A DNA stretch of 64,000 bases from Corynebacterium freiburgense (GTDB lineage Bacteria > Actinomycetota > Actinomycetes > Mycobacteriales > Mycobacteriaceae). Shown in pieces: positions 30,437 to 38,801 of the stretch. The translations under genes were made by a program, and so were the position numbers. The first letter of the stretch is position 1. Every line of letters starts with the position of its first letter. A model generated the notes under the pieces. That model did no database searches, was not told where the DNA came from, and worked only from the letters and a program-made list of their open reading frames with translations. The stretch is taken from assembly GCF_030408815.1 (NCBI RefSeq), contig NZ_CP047355.1:1922001-1986000 (forward strand), written 5' to 3'.

Positions 30437-30817
30437 CTACCCTACAGGCTGTGGTTGCGGTTCCGGAACCGTACGGCTGACTGCAGCTGACCAATACGCC
30501 ATACCCGCCATCACCGGGCCTATTCCAAAAGCTGCTGTCCCTGGGTAGCCGATGCCGCTTGTTAACGCTAATGCAGTGACTGTAGCGCAAAGCAATGCCC
30601 ATAGCAGGCTTTTCCAGCCAACTCCCAGGTAATGAACCGCTCTCCCGCCGATTACCACTCCGAAAATAAAGTTCATGCCCACAAAAAGCAAAAACCTAGC
30701 AAATTCTGGGCTTTCACCCAATGGCGGAAGGATAACTAAGAGCAGGCCGCCAAGCACCCCGCACAACACAATAAGTGCGAGGAAACCAGTGGCGTTTTTA
30801 CATACACGAGTAATCAT
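30437..30817 (-). CDS. Small membrane protein, third gene of the biotin operon
   Basis: This 126-residue protein has four hydrophobic segments (about 12-32, 38-60, 66-88 and 92-112) and a short charged tail ending in PEPQPQPVG. No family motif was recognised. It overlaps the bsaP-like stop by four bases, so it is co-translated with the biotin genes. From memory, other corynebacterial bioB units also carry a small membrane gene at this place. A transport or scaffold role cannot be claimed. Confidence 0.7.
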   Translation of the reverse strand: MITRVCKNATGFLALIVLCGVLGGLLLVILPPLGESPEFARFLLFVGMNFIFGVVIGGRAVHYLGVGWKSLLWALLCATVTALALTSGIGYPGTAAFGIGPVMAGMAYWSAAVSRTVPEPQPQPVG

Positions 30818-31062
30818 CGTTGACCAAGATACGCCGAATCAACCACACCGTGTCGTGAGCACTTTGCATCCCAACCATCCGGACGCACCTGTACAACCAT
30901 TCGACGGCCACAAATCTGGCAATATCTTGGCGCTTCCAACCCTGCGCGTGCAGATGGCGAAAGCTTAATCACAATGCCTTCTTCGATTCGCTGCCCAGTG
31001 TTTGGATGAAACACTGGTGGTTGTTCCGTAAGCATTGCGATCAGTAGTTCGTCGTTTTCCAT
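30814..31062 (-). CDS. bsaP: Biotin synthase auxiliary protein, BsaP-like
   Basis: The 82-residue protein ends with a four-cysteine-type motif: CQICGRRM near residue 48 and [19 protein letters not shown] near 62. It directly overlaps the bioB stop. Actinobacterial BsaP proteins are small Fe-S proteins needed for BioB activity, and the size, cysteines and position all fit. The assignment is from recall of that family, not a search. A plain zinc-binding protein is the alternative. Confidence 0.7.
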   Translation of the reverse strand: MENDELLIAMLTEQPPVFHPNTGQRIEEGIVIKLSPSARAGLEAPRYCQICGRRMVVQVRPDGWDAKCSRHGVVDSAYLGQR

Positions 31063-32072
31063 TACACCGTTGCATTCAACGCTTTAATCGGCAACCGAAG
31101 CTTGCCCATCATTTCCAAATCTTGTTCTTGTGGACGCCCTAAGGTAGTGAGGTAATTACCAACGATAATGGCATTAATTCCACCAAGCAGACCTTGTTCA
31201 GCACCAAGATCACCAAGCGTAAGTTCTCGCCCACCAGCAAATCGAAGAATGGTCTTGGGGAGCGCTAAGCGAAATGCCCCAATGGCGCGCAGGGCGTCGG
31301 CAGTTTCCATTACTTCATAATCAGCAAATGGGGTACCTGGGCGCGGATCAAGAAAGTTCATTGGCACTTCATCAGGCTCGAGCGCTGCGAGGTCAGCAGC
31401 GAATTCAGCGCGTTGCTCGAGTGTCTCTCCCATGCCTAAAATACCGCCAGAGCAGACTTCCATGCCAGCTTCTTTCACCATACGCAGCGTCTCTCGACGA
31501 GTTTCCCAGGTATGGGTTGTCACCACATTTGGGAAAAACGAACGCGCTGTTTCCAGATTATGGTTATAGCGGTGCACTCCAGCAGCAGCAAGACGATCCA
31601 CTTGTTCCTGAGTCAAAATACCGATTGAAGCAGCCACCTGAATATCTACTTCTGCTTGAATAGCAGCAACCGCTTTTTCCATTTGAGACATAAGATTCTC
31701 ATCAGGTCCTTTTACGGCAGCAACAATACAGAATTCAGTAGCTCCAGACTTAGCGGTTTGCTTTGCGGCTTCGACAAGCCCGGGAATATCAAGCCACGCG
31801 GAACGCACTGGTGACTCAAATAAACCTGACTGTGAACAGAAGTGACAATCCTCAGGACAACCACCAGTTTTCAGGGAAATAATGCCTTCAACTTCAACTT
31901 CTTCACCGCACCATTTCAGACGAACCTCATGGGCCAGTGAAAGTAATTCCTCGAGTCGGCCATCGCCAAGCTCAAGCACTTGAAGCGTTTCTTGTTGATC
32001 GAGGCCTATACCACGACCTAATACTTTTTCCCGGGCAATTTCTAGAATATCCGGCGCCTTCTGGTGAGTCAT
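31062..32072 (-). CDS. bioB: Biotin synthase
   Basis: BioB inserts sulfur into dethiobiotin by radical-SAM chemistry. The 336-residue enzyme has the radical-SAM cluster motif [14 protein letters not shown] near residue 72, the SAM-binding [14 protein letters not shown] near 200 and [11 protein letters not shown] near 240, plus the RFAGGRE region with the second-cluster Arg. The ATG follows AAGGAG by 7-8 bases. An upstream promoter overlaps a BioQ-type operator. It is first in a three-gene unit with bsaP. Confidence 0.97.
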   Translation of the reverse strand: MTHQKAPDILEIAREKVLGRGIGLDQQETLQVLELGDGRLEELLSLAHEVRLKWCGEEVEVEGIISLKTGGCPEDCHFCSQSGLFESPVRSAWLDIPGLVEAAKQTAKSGATEFCIVAAVKGPDENLMSQMEKAVAAIQAEVDIQVAASIGILTQEQVDRLAAAGVHRYNHNLETARSFFPNVVTTHTWETRRETLRMVKEAGMEVCSGGILGMGETLEQRAEFAADLAALEPDEVPMNFLDPRPGTPFADYEVMETADALRAIGAFRLALPKTILRFAGGRELTLGDLGAEQGLLGGINAIIVGNYLTTLGRPQEQDLEMMGKLRLPIKALNATV

Positions 32073-32110
32073 GTGCGCGGCTCCTTAATCGCGTTCTGTG
32101 TTCTATGCCA

Positions 32111-32145
32111 CGCATCAGAATACCCCGCAATGTGAACGATGTTCA
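32111..32145 (-). promoter_or_regulatory. bioB promoter with BioQ-type operator
   Basis: On the minus strand a TTGAAC (-35) and TATTCT (-10) are 18 bases apart. The -35 overlaps the inverted repeat TGAAC-GAT-GTTCA (32133-32145), close to the TGAAC-N3-GTTAC box that I recall for the TetR-type repressor BioQ, whose gene lies 0.8 kb away. Binding there would block RNA polymerase when biotin is plentiful. Confidence 0.7.
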
Positions 32146-32157
32146 ACTTGCGGGGTA
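32121..32157 (-). terminator. Hairpin ending the lipoprotein gene, with the BioQ operator in its loop
   Basis: TACCCCGCAA (32121-32130) and TTGCGGGGTA (32148-32157) are perfect inverted arms. The operator TGAAC-GAT-GTTCA forms a second inner stem. Transcripts of the lipoprotein gene (ending at 32174) meet this stem 16 bases past the stop, followed by TATTCT. It is a plausible terminator that shares DNA with the bioB promoter. Confidence 0.6.
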
Positions 32158-32173
32158 CCGTAAACGACTTACC

Positions 32174-32800
32174 CTAGTTACACATTTTCCAAGTGCCGTC
32201 TTCTCGAAGCATCCGCATAGTGAATGTTTCTTGCTTACCTTCAGCGGTAGATGTCACGGTCGCCGAGGCAGTATCACCATCAACCTTAATATCTGTGACT
32301 GAATTCACCGTTGGGCGCTGATGAGGAGGAATCTCAGCATCAGGAATCTGGTTCAAATCCTGCGGACCCAAACCTCCTTGCGCCTCCAGCGCACGTCGGC
32401 AGGTGTTATCGATCATATAGCCGAAAAATTGGCGCGTTGTTGAAGGATTCGCCATTCCGTTCACCATTGCTTGAATGGCTGCGGCATCTTCAGGGCTTGC
32501 TGGAGAACCACCTTCAATAGGGGCGTGCTGCGGGATCTCCACATTCGTTGGAGGTGGTGCTTCAGCGCTTTCTGCAGGCTTAGGCTCTTCAGAATGCTCG
32601 GGCGAAGACTCCTCCGTTGAAGTTTCAGACTTACTCTCAGACGATGAAGACTTCGCAGCTACCGAACTCTTCGAGGTCGGCTTTGTGGAACTGGAGGGTT
32701 CGTCGCCGCCAAACAAGCCACATCCCGTCAGAATTAAAGGGAGAACCAGCGCAGATGCGGCTAACACCTGGCGGGTTCTAGTGAAAGATTGAACGGACAA
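32174..32800 (-). CDS. Secreted lipoprotein with Ser/Glu-rich linker
   Basis: The 208-residue precursor has a signal peptide ending in LPLILTGC, a lipobox with the acylated cysteine at residue 27. A low-complexity Ser/Thr/Glu/Pro linker (about 33-88) spans the cell wall. A folded C-terminal domain (about 95-208), ending TFTMRMLREDGTWKMCN, resembles a small NTF2/DUF4878-like domain. The start is an unusual TTG with a good AGGAG six bases upstream. It has the same layout as the lipoprotein at 63213. Function unknown. Confidence 0.78.
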   Translation of the reverse strand: MSVQSFTRTRQVLAASALVLPLILTGCGLFGGDEPSSSTKPTSKSSVAAKSSSSESKSETSTEESSPEHSEEPKPAESAEAPPPTNVEIPQHAPIEGGSPASPEDAAAIQAMVNGMANPSTTRQFFGYMIDNTCRRALEAQGGLGPQDLNQIPDAEIPPHQRPTVNSVTDIKVDGDTASATVTSTAEGKQETFTMRMLREDGTWKMCN

Positions 32801-32936
32801 TTGGACTCCTGACTACGGGTTTTCCGGTTCAAGTACGACTAGCCTACCAAACCAACGGATTCGCACAATGCTTGCAACTCGGCGATTCTGCCTGAGTTCC
32901 CCCATAACCTTAACGATAGGACTACCATTAAAGCTT

Positions 32937-33503
32937 GTGCAGTTGACAAAAGACTCGATCATTAACGCCTCCATCGAAATCCTTGATGACTACGGTCTAG
33001 CCGATATGACAATGCGGCGTGTTGCAAAACGTTTATCAGTAGCACCCGGCGCACTCTATTGGCACATACCGAACAAACAAGCGCTTATCGCAGCTATAGC
33101 CGAGCGTATTATCGAACCGGCCGTATTCCACCATAACGATGAAAATCCGCCTGATTGGAAGGCGGCAGCGGCCACTACATGCCGTTCACTTCGGGGCGCA
33201 ATGCAAGCACATAGGGATGGCGCGGAAGTTGTGATTGCCGCACTGAGTACTTCAGATTTAAGAGTGCGCTTAGAGCAACTCATAGTAGAAGCGTTAAGCG
33301 ACGCGCCACTAACCGATATGGATCGACGTGACGGAGCTTTAGTCCTACTCTACTTTGTGACGGGCGCCACTTTAAGTGAGCAGACTGCAACACAATTGGC
33401 CGAGGCTACGGGCACTTCTGTAGATGCACCAGCAGACCGGGCAAGACTTTTTAGTTGCGGCGTGGATCTCATATTAGCGGGACTTGAGGCCAAAGGCAGT
33501 TAA
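32937..33503 (+). CDS. bioQ: TetR-family regulator, probable biotin repressor BioQ
   Basis: The 188-residue protein has an N-terminal TetR helix-turn-helix (LTKDSIINASIEILDDYGLA, then MTMRRVAKRLSV and GALYWHIPNKQALIAAIAER) and a variable ligand domain. In C. glutamicum, as I recall, bioQ precedes glgX, as here, and BioQ represses bio genes; a BioQ-type box lies in front of bioB 0.8 kb away. The GTG at 32937 is preferred; the reading from 32868 adds an unsupported N-terminus. It is 11 bases upstream of glgX. Confidence 0.8.
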   Translation: MQLTKDSIINASIEILDDYGLADMTMRRVAKRLSVAPGALYWHIPNKQALIAAIAERIIEPAVFHHNDENPPDWKAAAATTCRSLRGAMQAHRDGAEVVIAALSTSDLRVRLEQLIVEALSDAPLTDMDRRDGALVLLYFVTGATLSEQTATQLAEATGTSVDAPADRARLFSCGVDLILAGLEAKGS

Positions 33504-33514
33504 GATGTTGGACC

Positions 33515-35779
33515 ATGAGCCCTTCTTCTAATGACACCGTGTATCAAGTATGGCCAGGTAACGCATATCCCCTAGGCTCCACCTATGATGGTGCGGGCAC
33601 AAACTTTGCATTGTTCTCGGACGTGGCAGATAAAGTTGAGCTCTGCCTTATCGATGAAGAAGATAATGAAACCCGCATTAACCTAGATGAAGTTGATGCA
33701 CATATTTGGCACTGCTACCTACCAGGAGTACAGCCAGGGCAAAGATATGGCTATAGAGTTTATGGCCCATACGATCCAGCTAATGGGCACCGATGCGACC
33801 CAAATAAACTCTTAGTAGACCCTTACGCAAAAGCATTTGATGGCGAATTTGATGGCCATGCTTCCCTTTTTAGCTACGACATCACAGACCCACATGACCG
33901 TAGCAAGCGCAATACCGAAGATAGCTTGCACCACACAATGAAATCCGTGGTCATTAACCCATTTTTCGACTGGGCCTCCGATCGCGCACCAAAAATTCCA
34001 TACCATGAAACGGTCATCTACGAAGCCCACGTCAAGGGAATGACTATGACGCACCCCGATGTGCCAGAAAAACTCCGTGGCACATATGCGGGGCTAGCGC
34101 ACCCATCGATTATTTCGTATCTCAAAGATTTGGGCATCACTGCAATTGAGCTAATGCCCGTCCATCAGTTCCTTCAAGATGACAGACTTAGAGAACTCGG
34201 ATTAAGAAATTATTGGGGATACAACACATTTGGGTTCTTCGCCCCCCACCAGGATTACGCTGCATCTACAAAACCCGGCGGTGCGGTTTCTGAATTTAAA
34301 GGTATGGTCAGGGCATTCCATGAAGCTGGCATCGAAGTGATTTTGGATGTTGTGTATAACCACACCGCTGAAGGCAATCACCTTGGCCCTACTATTGCAT
34401 TCCGCGGAATTGATAATGCCGCCTACTACCGACTGGTAGACGGCGATAAAACCCATTACATGGATTACACAGGTACTGGCAATTCCCTCAATGTTCGCCA
34501 CCCGCATTCCCTCCAGCTCATTATGGATTCGCTTCGGTACTGGGTAACGGAAATGCATGTCGATGGTTTCCGCTTTGACCTTGCATCCACATTGGCACGC
34601 GAATTGCATGACGTCGATCGCCTCTCGGCGTTTTTTGACCTTGTCCAACAAGATCCGGTTGTGAGCCAAGTTAAGCTTATTGCGGAACCGTGGGATATTG
34701 GTGAAGGCGGCTACCAGGTTGGTAATTTCCCACCCCAGTGGACTGAGTGGAATGGAAAATACCGCGATACTGTCCGCGATTTTTGGCGCGGTGAACATTC
34801 CACCCTCGGTGAATTTGCGTCCCGTCTCACTGGTTCGAGTGATCTTTATGGGAATAATGATCGGCGTCCAACGGCCTCAATTAACTTTGTGACCGCGCAC
34901 GATGGTTTTACGCTTAATGATTTAGTGAGCTACAACCATAAGCATAATATGGCAAATGGTGAAGATAATCGTGATGGTGAAAGCCATAATCGCTCGTGGA
35001 ATTGTGGTGTTGAGGGTGTCACCACCGATCCTGGAATTCTGCAATTACGTGCACAGCAGCGCCGTAATTTCTTAACCACACTTCTGCTTTCCCAAGGCAC
35101 ACCCATGATTGCTCATGGCGATGAAATGGGCCGTACCCAGGCTGGAAATAACAATGTGTATTGCCAGGATTCGGAATTAAGCTGGATCGACTGGGCGCAG
35201 GTCAAGGAATATGCAACCTTGCATGGTTTTACTAAGCGCTTATTGCGTATTCGCGCAAATCACCCAGTGTTCCGGCGTCGTCGTTTCTTTTCTGGCGGCC
35301 CGCTCGGTGATGAAGACCTCACGCAGCGGGATATTGCGTGGCTTGTTCCTTCCGGAAAGTTAATGACCCAAGGTGACTGGGATTTTCAATTCGGTAAATC
35401 ACTTATGGTCTATATCAATGGAAATGCAATTACGGAATTGGACGAACGCGGCCAACGGATTACCGATGATTCGTTTATTATGTGCTTCAATGCCTACCAC
35501 GAGTGCATTGAATTTACGCTTCCAGACGCCCGGTTTGGTCGCCGGTGGAAGCTCATTGTAGATACCACCGAAGAAACCGGTTACCCATTAACTGAGGAAA
35601 TCATTGCCGCTGGCGGCACACTTGAGGTTCCCGCGCGTTCGACCATGCTGCTCAAACAGATTGAGCCCCCTGCAGAAAAGGAGGAAATCGCAAAGGACTC
35701 AGTCAAGCCAAAAGAAAAGCCGAAGGCCGTTAAAGATTCAAAAGATGAATATAACGATCCTGCTGACCGCTATAAGTAA
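33515..35779 (+). CDS. glgX: Glycogen debranching enzyme
   Basis: GlgX hydrolyses alpha-1,6 branches left by glycogen phosphorylase. The 754-residue GH13 enzyme has an N-terminal CBM48-like domain (YPLGSTYDGAGTNFALFSDV), then DVVYNHTAEGN (region I), VDGFRFDLAS with the nucleophile Asp near residue 355, LIAEPWDIGEGGYQ with the acid Glu near 390, and FVTAHDGFTLNDLV. A Lys/Glu-rich tail of about 40 residues is unusual. Its 3' end overlaps the convergent small gene by ten bases. Confidence 0.96.
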   Translation: MSPSSNDTVYQVWPGNAYPLGSTYDGAGTNFALFSDVADKVELCLIDEEDNETRINLDEVDAHIWHCYLPGVQPGQRYGYRVYGPYDPANGHRCDPNKLLVDPYAKAFDGEFDGHASLFSYDITDPHDRSKRNTEDSLHHTMKSVVINPFFDWASDRAPKIPYHETVIYEAHVKGMTMTHPDVPEKLRGTYAGLAHPSIISYLKDLGITAIELMPVHQFLQDDRLRELGLRNYWGYNTFGFFAPHQDYAASTKPGGAVSEFKGMVRAFHEAGIEVILDVVYNHTAEGNHLGPTIAFRGIDNAAYYRLVDGDKTHYMDYTGTGNSLNVRHPHSLQLIMDSLRYWVTEMHVDGFRFDLASTLARELHDVDRLSAFFDLVQQDPVVSQVKLIAEPWDIGEGGYQVGNFPPQWTEWNGKYRDTVRDFWRGEHSTLGEFASRLTGSSDLYGNNDRRPTASINFVTAHDGFTLNDLVSYNHKHNMANGEDNRDGESHNRSWNCGVEGVTTDPGILQLRAQQRRNFLTTLLLSQGTPMIAHGDEMGRTQAGNNNVYCQDSELSWIDWAQVKEYATLHGFTKRLLRIRANHPVFRRRRFFSGGPLGDEDLTQRDIAWLVPSGKLMTQGDWDFQFGKSLMVYINGNAITELDERGQRITDDSFIMCFNAYHECIEFTLPDARFGRRWKLIVDTTEETGYPLTEEIIAAGGTLEVPARSTMLLKQIEPPAEKEEIAKDSVKPKEKPKAVKDSKDEYNDPADRYK

Positions 35780-36027
35780 TCCCGCAAGACCTCGCCAAAT
35801 GCATCGCGCACTTTACGAACGGCGGGGTCGATCGGATTTGCTGCTTCACTGGGGCGCGGCGGACGACGATCAGCTCGAACCTCTCGCTGACCGCTAACAT
35901 TCACAACAAGGTCATCGTTTTCAACCGTTACGGGTGTTGAGTCGGGAAGACCGATGGCGTCGGCGGCGTCGATAAGCTTCCGCAACTCCCCAATGGTCAG
36001 TTCGTTTGCTCCAAATGTAATTTTCAT
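35770..36027 (-). CDS. Small conserved hypothetical protein
   Basis: This 85-residue acidic protein starts MKITFGANELTIGELRKLID and continues with a short beta-rich section (STPVTVENDDLVVNVSG), then a charged Arg/Pro linker and a C-terminal helix. No family was recognised. The ATG at 36027 is chosen because the coding-like part begins there. The 3' end overlaps glgX, and the start lies 30 bases from the divergent exonuclease gene. Confidence 0.6.
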   Translation of the reverse strand: MKITFGANELTIGELRKLIDAADAIGLPDSTPVTVENDDLVVNVSGQREVRADRRPPRPSEAANPIDPAVRKVRDAFGEVLRDYL

Positions 36028-36057
36028 GCAGCCCATTCTATAAGGAAAGGAACGCTC

Positions 36058-37350
36058 GTGATTCCTGCTCACGGCGCAACTATTACTGTTTCCCCAGCTC
36101 AAATATATATTCGCTATGCGCCATTATTGGCCGCACTCCACGGGCCAGGGACACAAATCCCGTTGCACAATGTCACAGGAGTCACCGTTCTAGCAACCCC
36201 CACCGCCACCGAATGCGGCCACGTGCTTCTCGACGGCGCGAACCACACCGTCACCTTCTCGCCCAACCAGCAACAACAACAGCAGCAATTTATAACCGCG
36301 ATTCACACTGCACAAAAAGGCGAAACCGCACCCCTTATCCCTGGATTCGACTTTGTAGCAATCGACGTTGAAACAGCAAACGCCGACTGGGGCTCCATCT
36401 GCCAAGTAGGAATGGTCCGCGTAATCGATGGCAATATCCAAGCCACCGAATCATGGCTCTGCCAACCTCCCGCCACACTATCCGAATTCGACGAATTTAA
36501 TATTGGCATCCACAACATCACCCCAAATGACGTAGCAAACCACCCCAATATCAGCGACAAAATCCCAGACATTACCGCCTTTATTGGCGACCTACCCGCC
36601 ATTGCCCACAACGCACAATTCGACATGACCGCTATCCACCGGGCAAGCCAGGCAACCAACAACACACCCCCACAATTAAGCTTCGGTTGCACGCTCGCAC
36701 TTGCCCGCCACAACTCCATAAACTTCGCCAGCCATAGCCTCCCGAGTGTCGCTCAAACCCTCCAAATCCCCCAACAAAACCACCACGACGCAGAAGACGA
36801 CGCCCTTACCTGTGCGCAAATCGCCATCGCACTCGCCCAACTCGCTAACCACACCGGAGACTTTCAAACCTTCTTCCAAAACCAAGGCTTTACCCTCGGA
36901 GAACTCCAATCCGACCGCGTATATCCAGTCCTCCGAGCCACCCGAAGCACCACAATCAACCAAACCCAACCGAAACAACAAACTAAAAAACGGCCCGCCG
37001 CATGGGCAAAAGCTGCCACCCCAGACACCATTCCAACCCCCAACGAACAAGCCGATCCAACCAACCCGCTCTACCAACAAAACATCACGCTCACCGGTGA
37101 ATTTGAACCCTACGATAAAGGCATGCTCTGGGACCGAATCGCTGACCTTGGAGCCACTATTGGCAAAAACGTCACAAAGAAAACAACCATTCTTATCTGC
37201 GGCCCCTGGGATACCAAAACCTCAAAACAGAAACGAGCCGAAGAACTTCAAGCAAAAGGCCAAAACATAGAAATATGGCAGGCCGACAAACTCTACGCAC
37301 TCCTCGGACTCGACGCACTCCCCGGACTCGACGAAGAACCCCCCTTCTGA
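36058..37350 (+). CDS. DEDDh exonuclease with C-terminal BRCT domain
   Basis: The 430-residue protein has three parts. Residues 1-90 form a beta-rich PH-like module ending in a run of seven Gln. Residues 97-265 are a DnaQ-type 3'-5' exonuclease with FDFVAIDVETANADWG (Asp-Glu), HNAQFDMTAIHRA (Asp) and HHDAEDDALTCAQIA (His-Asp), so the catalytic residues are complete. Residues 335-425 are a BRCT domain (NITLTGEFEPYDKGMLWDRI...LGATIGKNVTKKTTILICG). It is probably a DNA repair nuclease. GTG start with AAGGAAAGG upstream. Confidence 0.9.
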   Translation: MIPAHGATITVSPAQIYIRYAPLLAALHGPGTQIPLHNVTGVTVLATPTATECGHVLLDGANHTVTFSPNQQQQQQQFITAIHTAQKGETAPLIPGFDFVAIDVETANADWGSICQVGMVRVIDGNIQATESWLCQPPATLSEFDEFNIGIHNITPNDVANHPNISDKIPDITAFIGDLPAIAHNAQFDMTAIHRASQATNNTPPQLSFGCTLALARHNSINFASHSLPSVAQTLQIPQQNHHDAEDDALTCAQIAIALAQLANHTGDFQTFFQNQGFTLGELQSDRVYPVLRATRSTTINQTQPKQQTKKRPAAWAKAATPDTIPTPNEQADPTNPLYQQNITLTGEFEPYDKGMLWDRIADLGATIGKNVTKKTTILICGPWDTKTSKQKRAEELQAKGQNIEIWQADKLYALLGLDALPGLDEEPPF

Positions 37351-37499
37351 CCCACGGAGCCGGGAAGTTGAGTCCTTTAATTGGTTGGGGTTGGGCTTGG
37401 ACGTTCGTTTTTTGGGCTTGAGCTTGGGGTTGGGGTTGGGCTTGGGCTTGAGCACCGCTGTGACCTGTGTGACTGTTGTGATTTTTGTGATCACGCTTT
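37351..37499. other. G-rich intergenic stretch at edge of repeat block R3
   Basis: The stretch contains tandem GGGGTT and GGGCTT words; 37426-37446 holds four consecutive GGG runs separated by two or three bases, a potential G-quadruplex on the plus strand. No ORF is supported. Confidence 0.6.
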
Positions 37500-37905
37500 C
37501 ACAGATTCCATTTTTGGGCAGGGCTTTGCAGTACTTCGCGACAGGAAAATAGATTGCACACGTCCAGTGACCTGCGATTTGTTTGGAGCGTGTATAGATC
37601 CGGCTGGGCGCTGCTTGATCTTTTGGGCGCTGGTTGGTCTTTTTGGCCGCTGGTTGGGCGTGTTGTCACAGATTCCATTTTTAAAGGCGATTTTATGGAA
37701 TCTGCGACACGATAGGTAGGGAACCTGTCACAGATTCCATTTTTTTCGCTGTTTTGATGGAATCTGCGACAAACCCCAGGTCAACAGTTGTGCGCAATGT
37801 TGCTTGCTGTCACAAATTCCATTTTTAAAGGCGATTTTATGGAATCTGCGACAGTAGGTATAAAAACATCACTAGTTCAATAAGGTGCGCCTATCAAACA
37901 CCCGG
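37500..37905 (-). repeat. Module A repeat (three hairpins plus a remnant), copy R3, inverted
   Basis: The block is inverted relative to R1 and R2. Hairpins are at 37664-37709, 37726-37771 and 37807-37854, with the short CTATC stem at its right end near 37880-37895. A lone arm CACAGATTCCAT with no partner lies at 37500. The tandem GCGCTGGTTGG tract at 37610-37660 mirrors the right flank of R1. The loop of two hairpins (TTTTTAAAGGCGATTTT) differs from R1 and R2, so loops drift while arms are kept. Confidence 0.9.
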
Positions 37906-37980
37906 GAATGCGGCTCGAAGGCTCGGGAAACCAGCTAATACCCCAGGAAACCAACTCAAACACCCGGGAAGCCCTGGATT

Positions 37981-38153
37981 TTCAGCCCACCAGCCCAAAA
38001 TATCAGGCAGATCTAACACACCCCACCACCCAACAAGGCAGATTTACATCGCCCACCACAGGATCACCACATGACCAGGGGAAACACAGAATTCGCTCGC
38101 GTGCAATGTCAGATCTGCCTTTCCTAGCCCACAACACATGTCAAATCTGCCTG
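37981..38153 (-). repeat. Module B repeat, copy in block R3, inverted
   Basis: The reverse complement of this segment is nearly identical to 3639-3810 across its whole length, including the interior GCGAGCGAATTCTGTG and CATGTGGTGATCCTG, with only a few differences. It carries the same GGCAGATCTGACA arms. As in R1, B lies on the same outer side of module A. Confidence 0.88.
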
Positions 38154-38239
38154 CCAATCGATCTCGATCCCAGAATTCCGCCCTTACCGGGAACCTTTTC
38201 ATGCCCTAACACCGTCCAAAGAATCAAAAAGGGGTTTGC
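38154..38239. other. Leader of the 183-aa gene
   Basis: This is the short non-repeat remainder of the R3 gap. It contains the ribosome binding site AAAAGGGG, but no promoter that I can defend. Confidence 0.4.
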
Positions 38240-38791
38240 ATGTTGCCTATTGGTCATCTTCAGTTGGATATCCGCTACGATTTCGAGCCTCCACTCCTCG
38301 ATGACGCCGAATTTCCACAATGCTTGGCGTCGATTGCACTATCAGAAGATCTTCGCGCGGTGTTAATTTCCAATGGCCAGCCTTTGACTCAGGGCCAGGT
38401 AGTTTCGCTTGGCAGCAATGTGATTTCATTGTGGGATCTTGCCGGTGAAACCACCGCCCAGACACAAGTTCGAGTTCGTCCTCATTGTATTGACGGACTG
38501 GAATTAACCACGGATCAGGGTTCGGCAATCTCATGGCTTGCCCATCCGCATCCTTTTTGGTTATTGAACTCCCACCTCGAGGCTATATTAGGTGGCCGCG
38601 TAGTGTACTTTGCCCCAACAAGCAGGTTGTTAGTAGCTACTCGGGAAAGCAGTTTGGGTTTTCAGCAATTGTGCACTTGGGCAGCCTCGACCCATTCAAA
38701 TGCTGGTTCAGAAAAGTTGTTTCCTTACGGTTTGGTATATCAAGGCGGTTTTCCTCAGTCATATACCAAGGAGGTTTCTTCCGCTCACTAA
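38240..38791 (+). CDS. Hypothetical protein upstream of the alarmone synthetase
   Basis: This 183-residue, probably cytoplasmic protein has alternating strands and helices (YDFEPPLLDDAEFPQCL; VVSLGSNVISLWDLAGETTA; AISWLAHPHPFWLLNSHLEA) and no signal peptide or membrane segment. I do not recognise the family. AAAAGGGG lies five bases before the ATG. The stop is ten bases before the RelA/SpoT-domain gene, so the two are probably co-transcribed; a role in regulating or sensing for that enzyme is only a guess from position. Confidence 0.65.
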   Translation: MLPIGHLQLDIRYDFEPPLLDDAEFPQCLASIALSEDLRAVLISNGQPLTQGQVVSLGSNVISLWDLAGETTAQTQVRVRPHCIDGLELTTDQGSAISWLAHPHPFWLLNSHLEAILGGRVVYFAPTSRLLVATRESSLGFQQLCTWAASTHSNAGSEKLFPYGLVYQGGFPQSYTKEVSSAH

Positions 38792-38801
38792 TGTAAGGAA
38801 C

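Noticed and set aside
36746..37270. 174-aa plus-strand ORF inside the exonuclease-BRCT gene
   Set aside because: It is an out-of-frame shadow rich in Pro/Thr/Lys from the codon bias of the real gene.
37500..37860. Regularly spaced repeats suggested a CRISPR array
   Set aside because: The units are inverted arms of hairpins, the linkers are the same in different blocks, and no unique spacers or cas genes exist.
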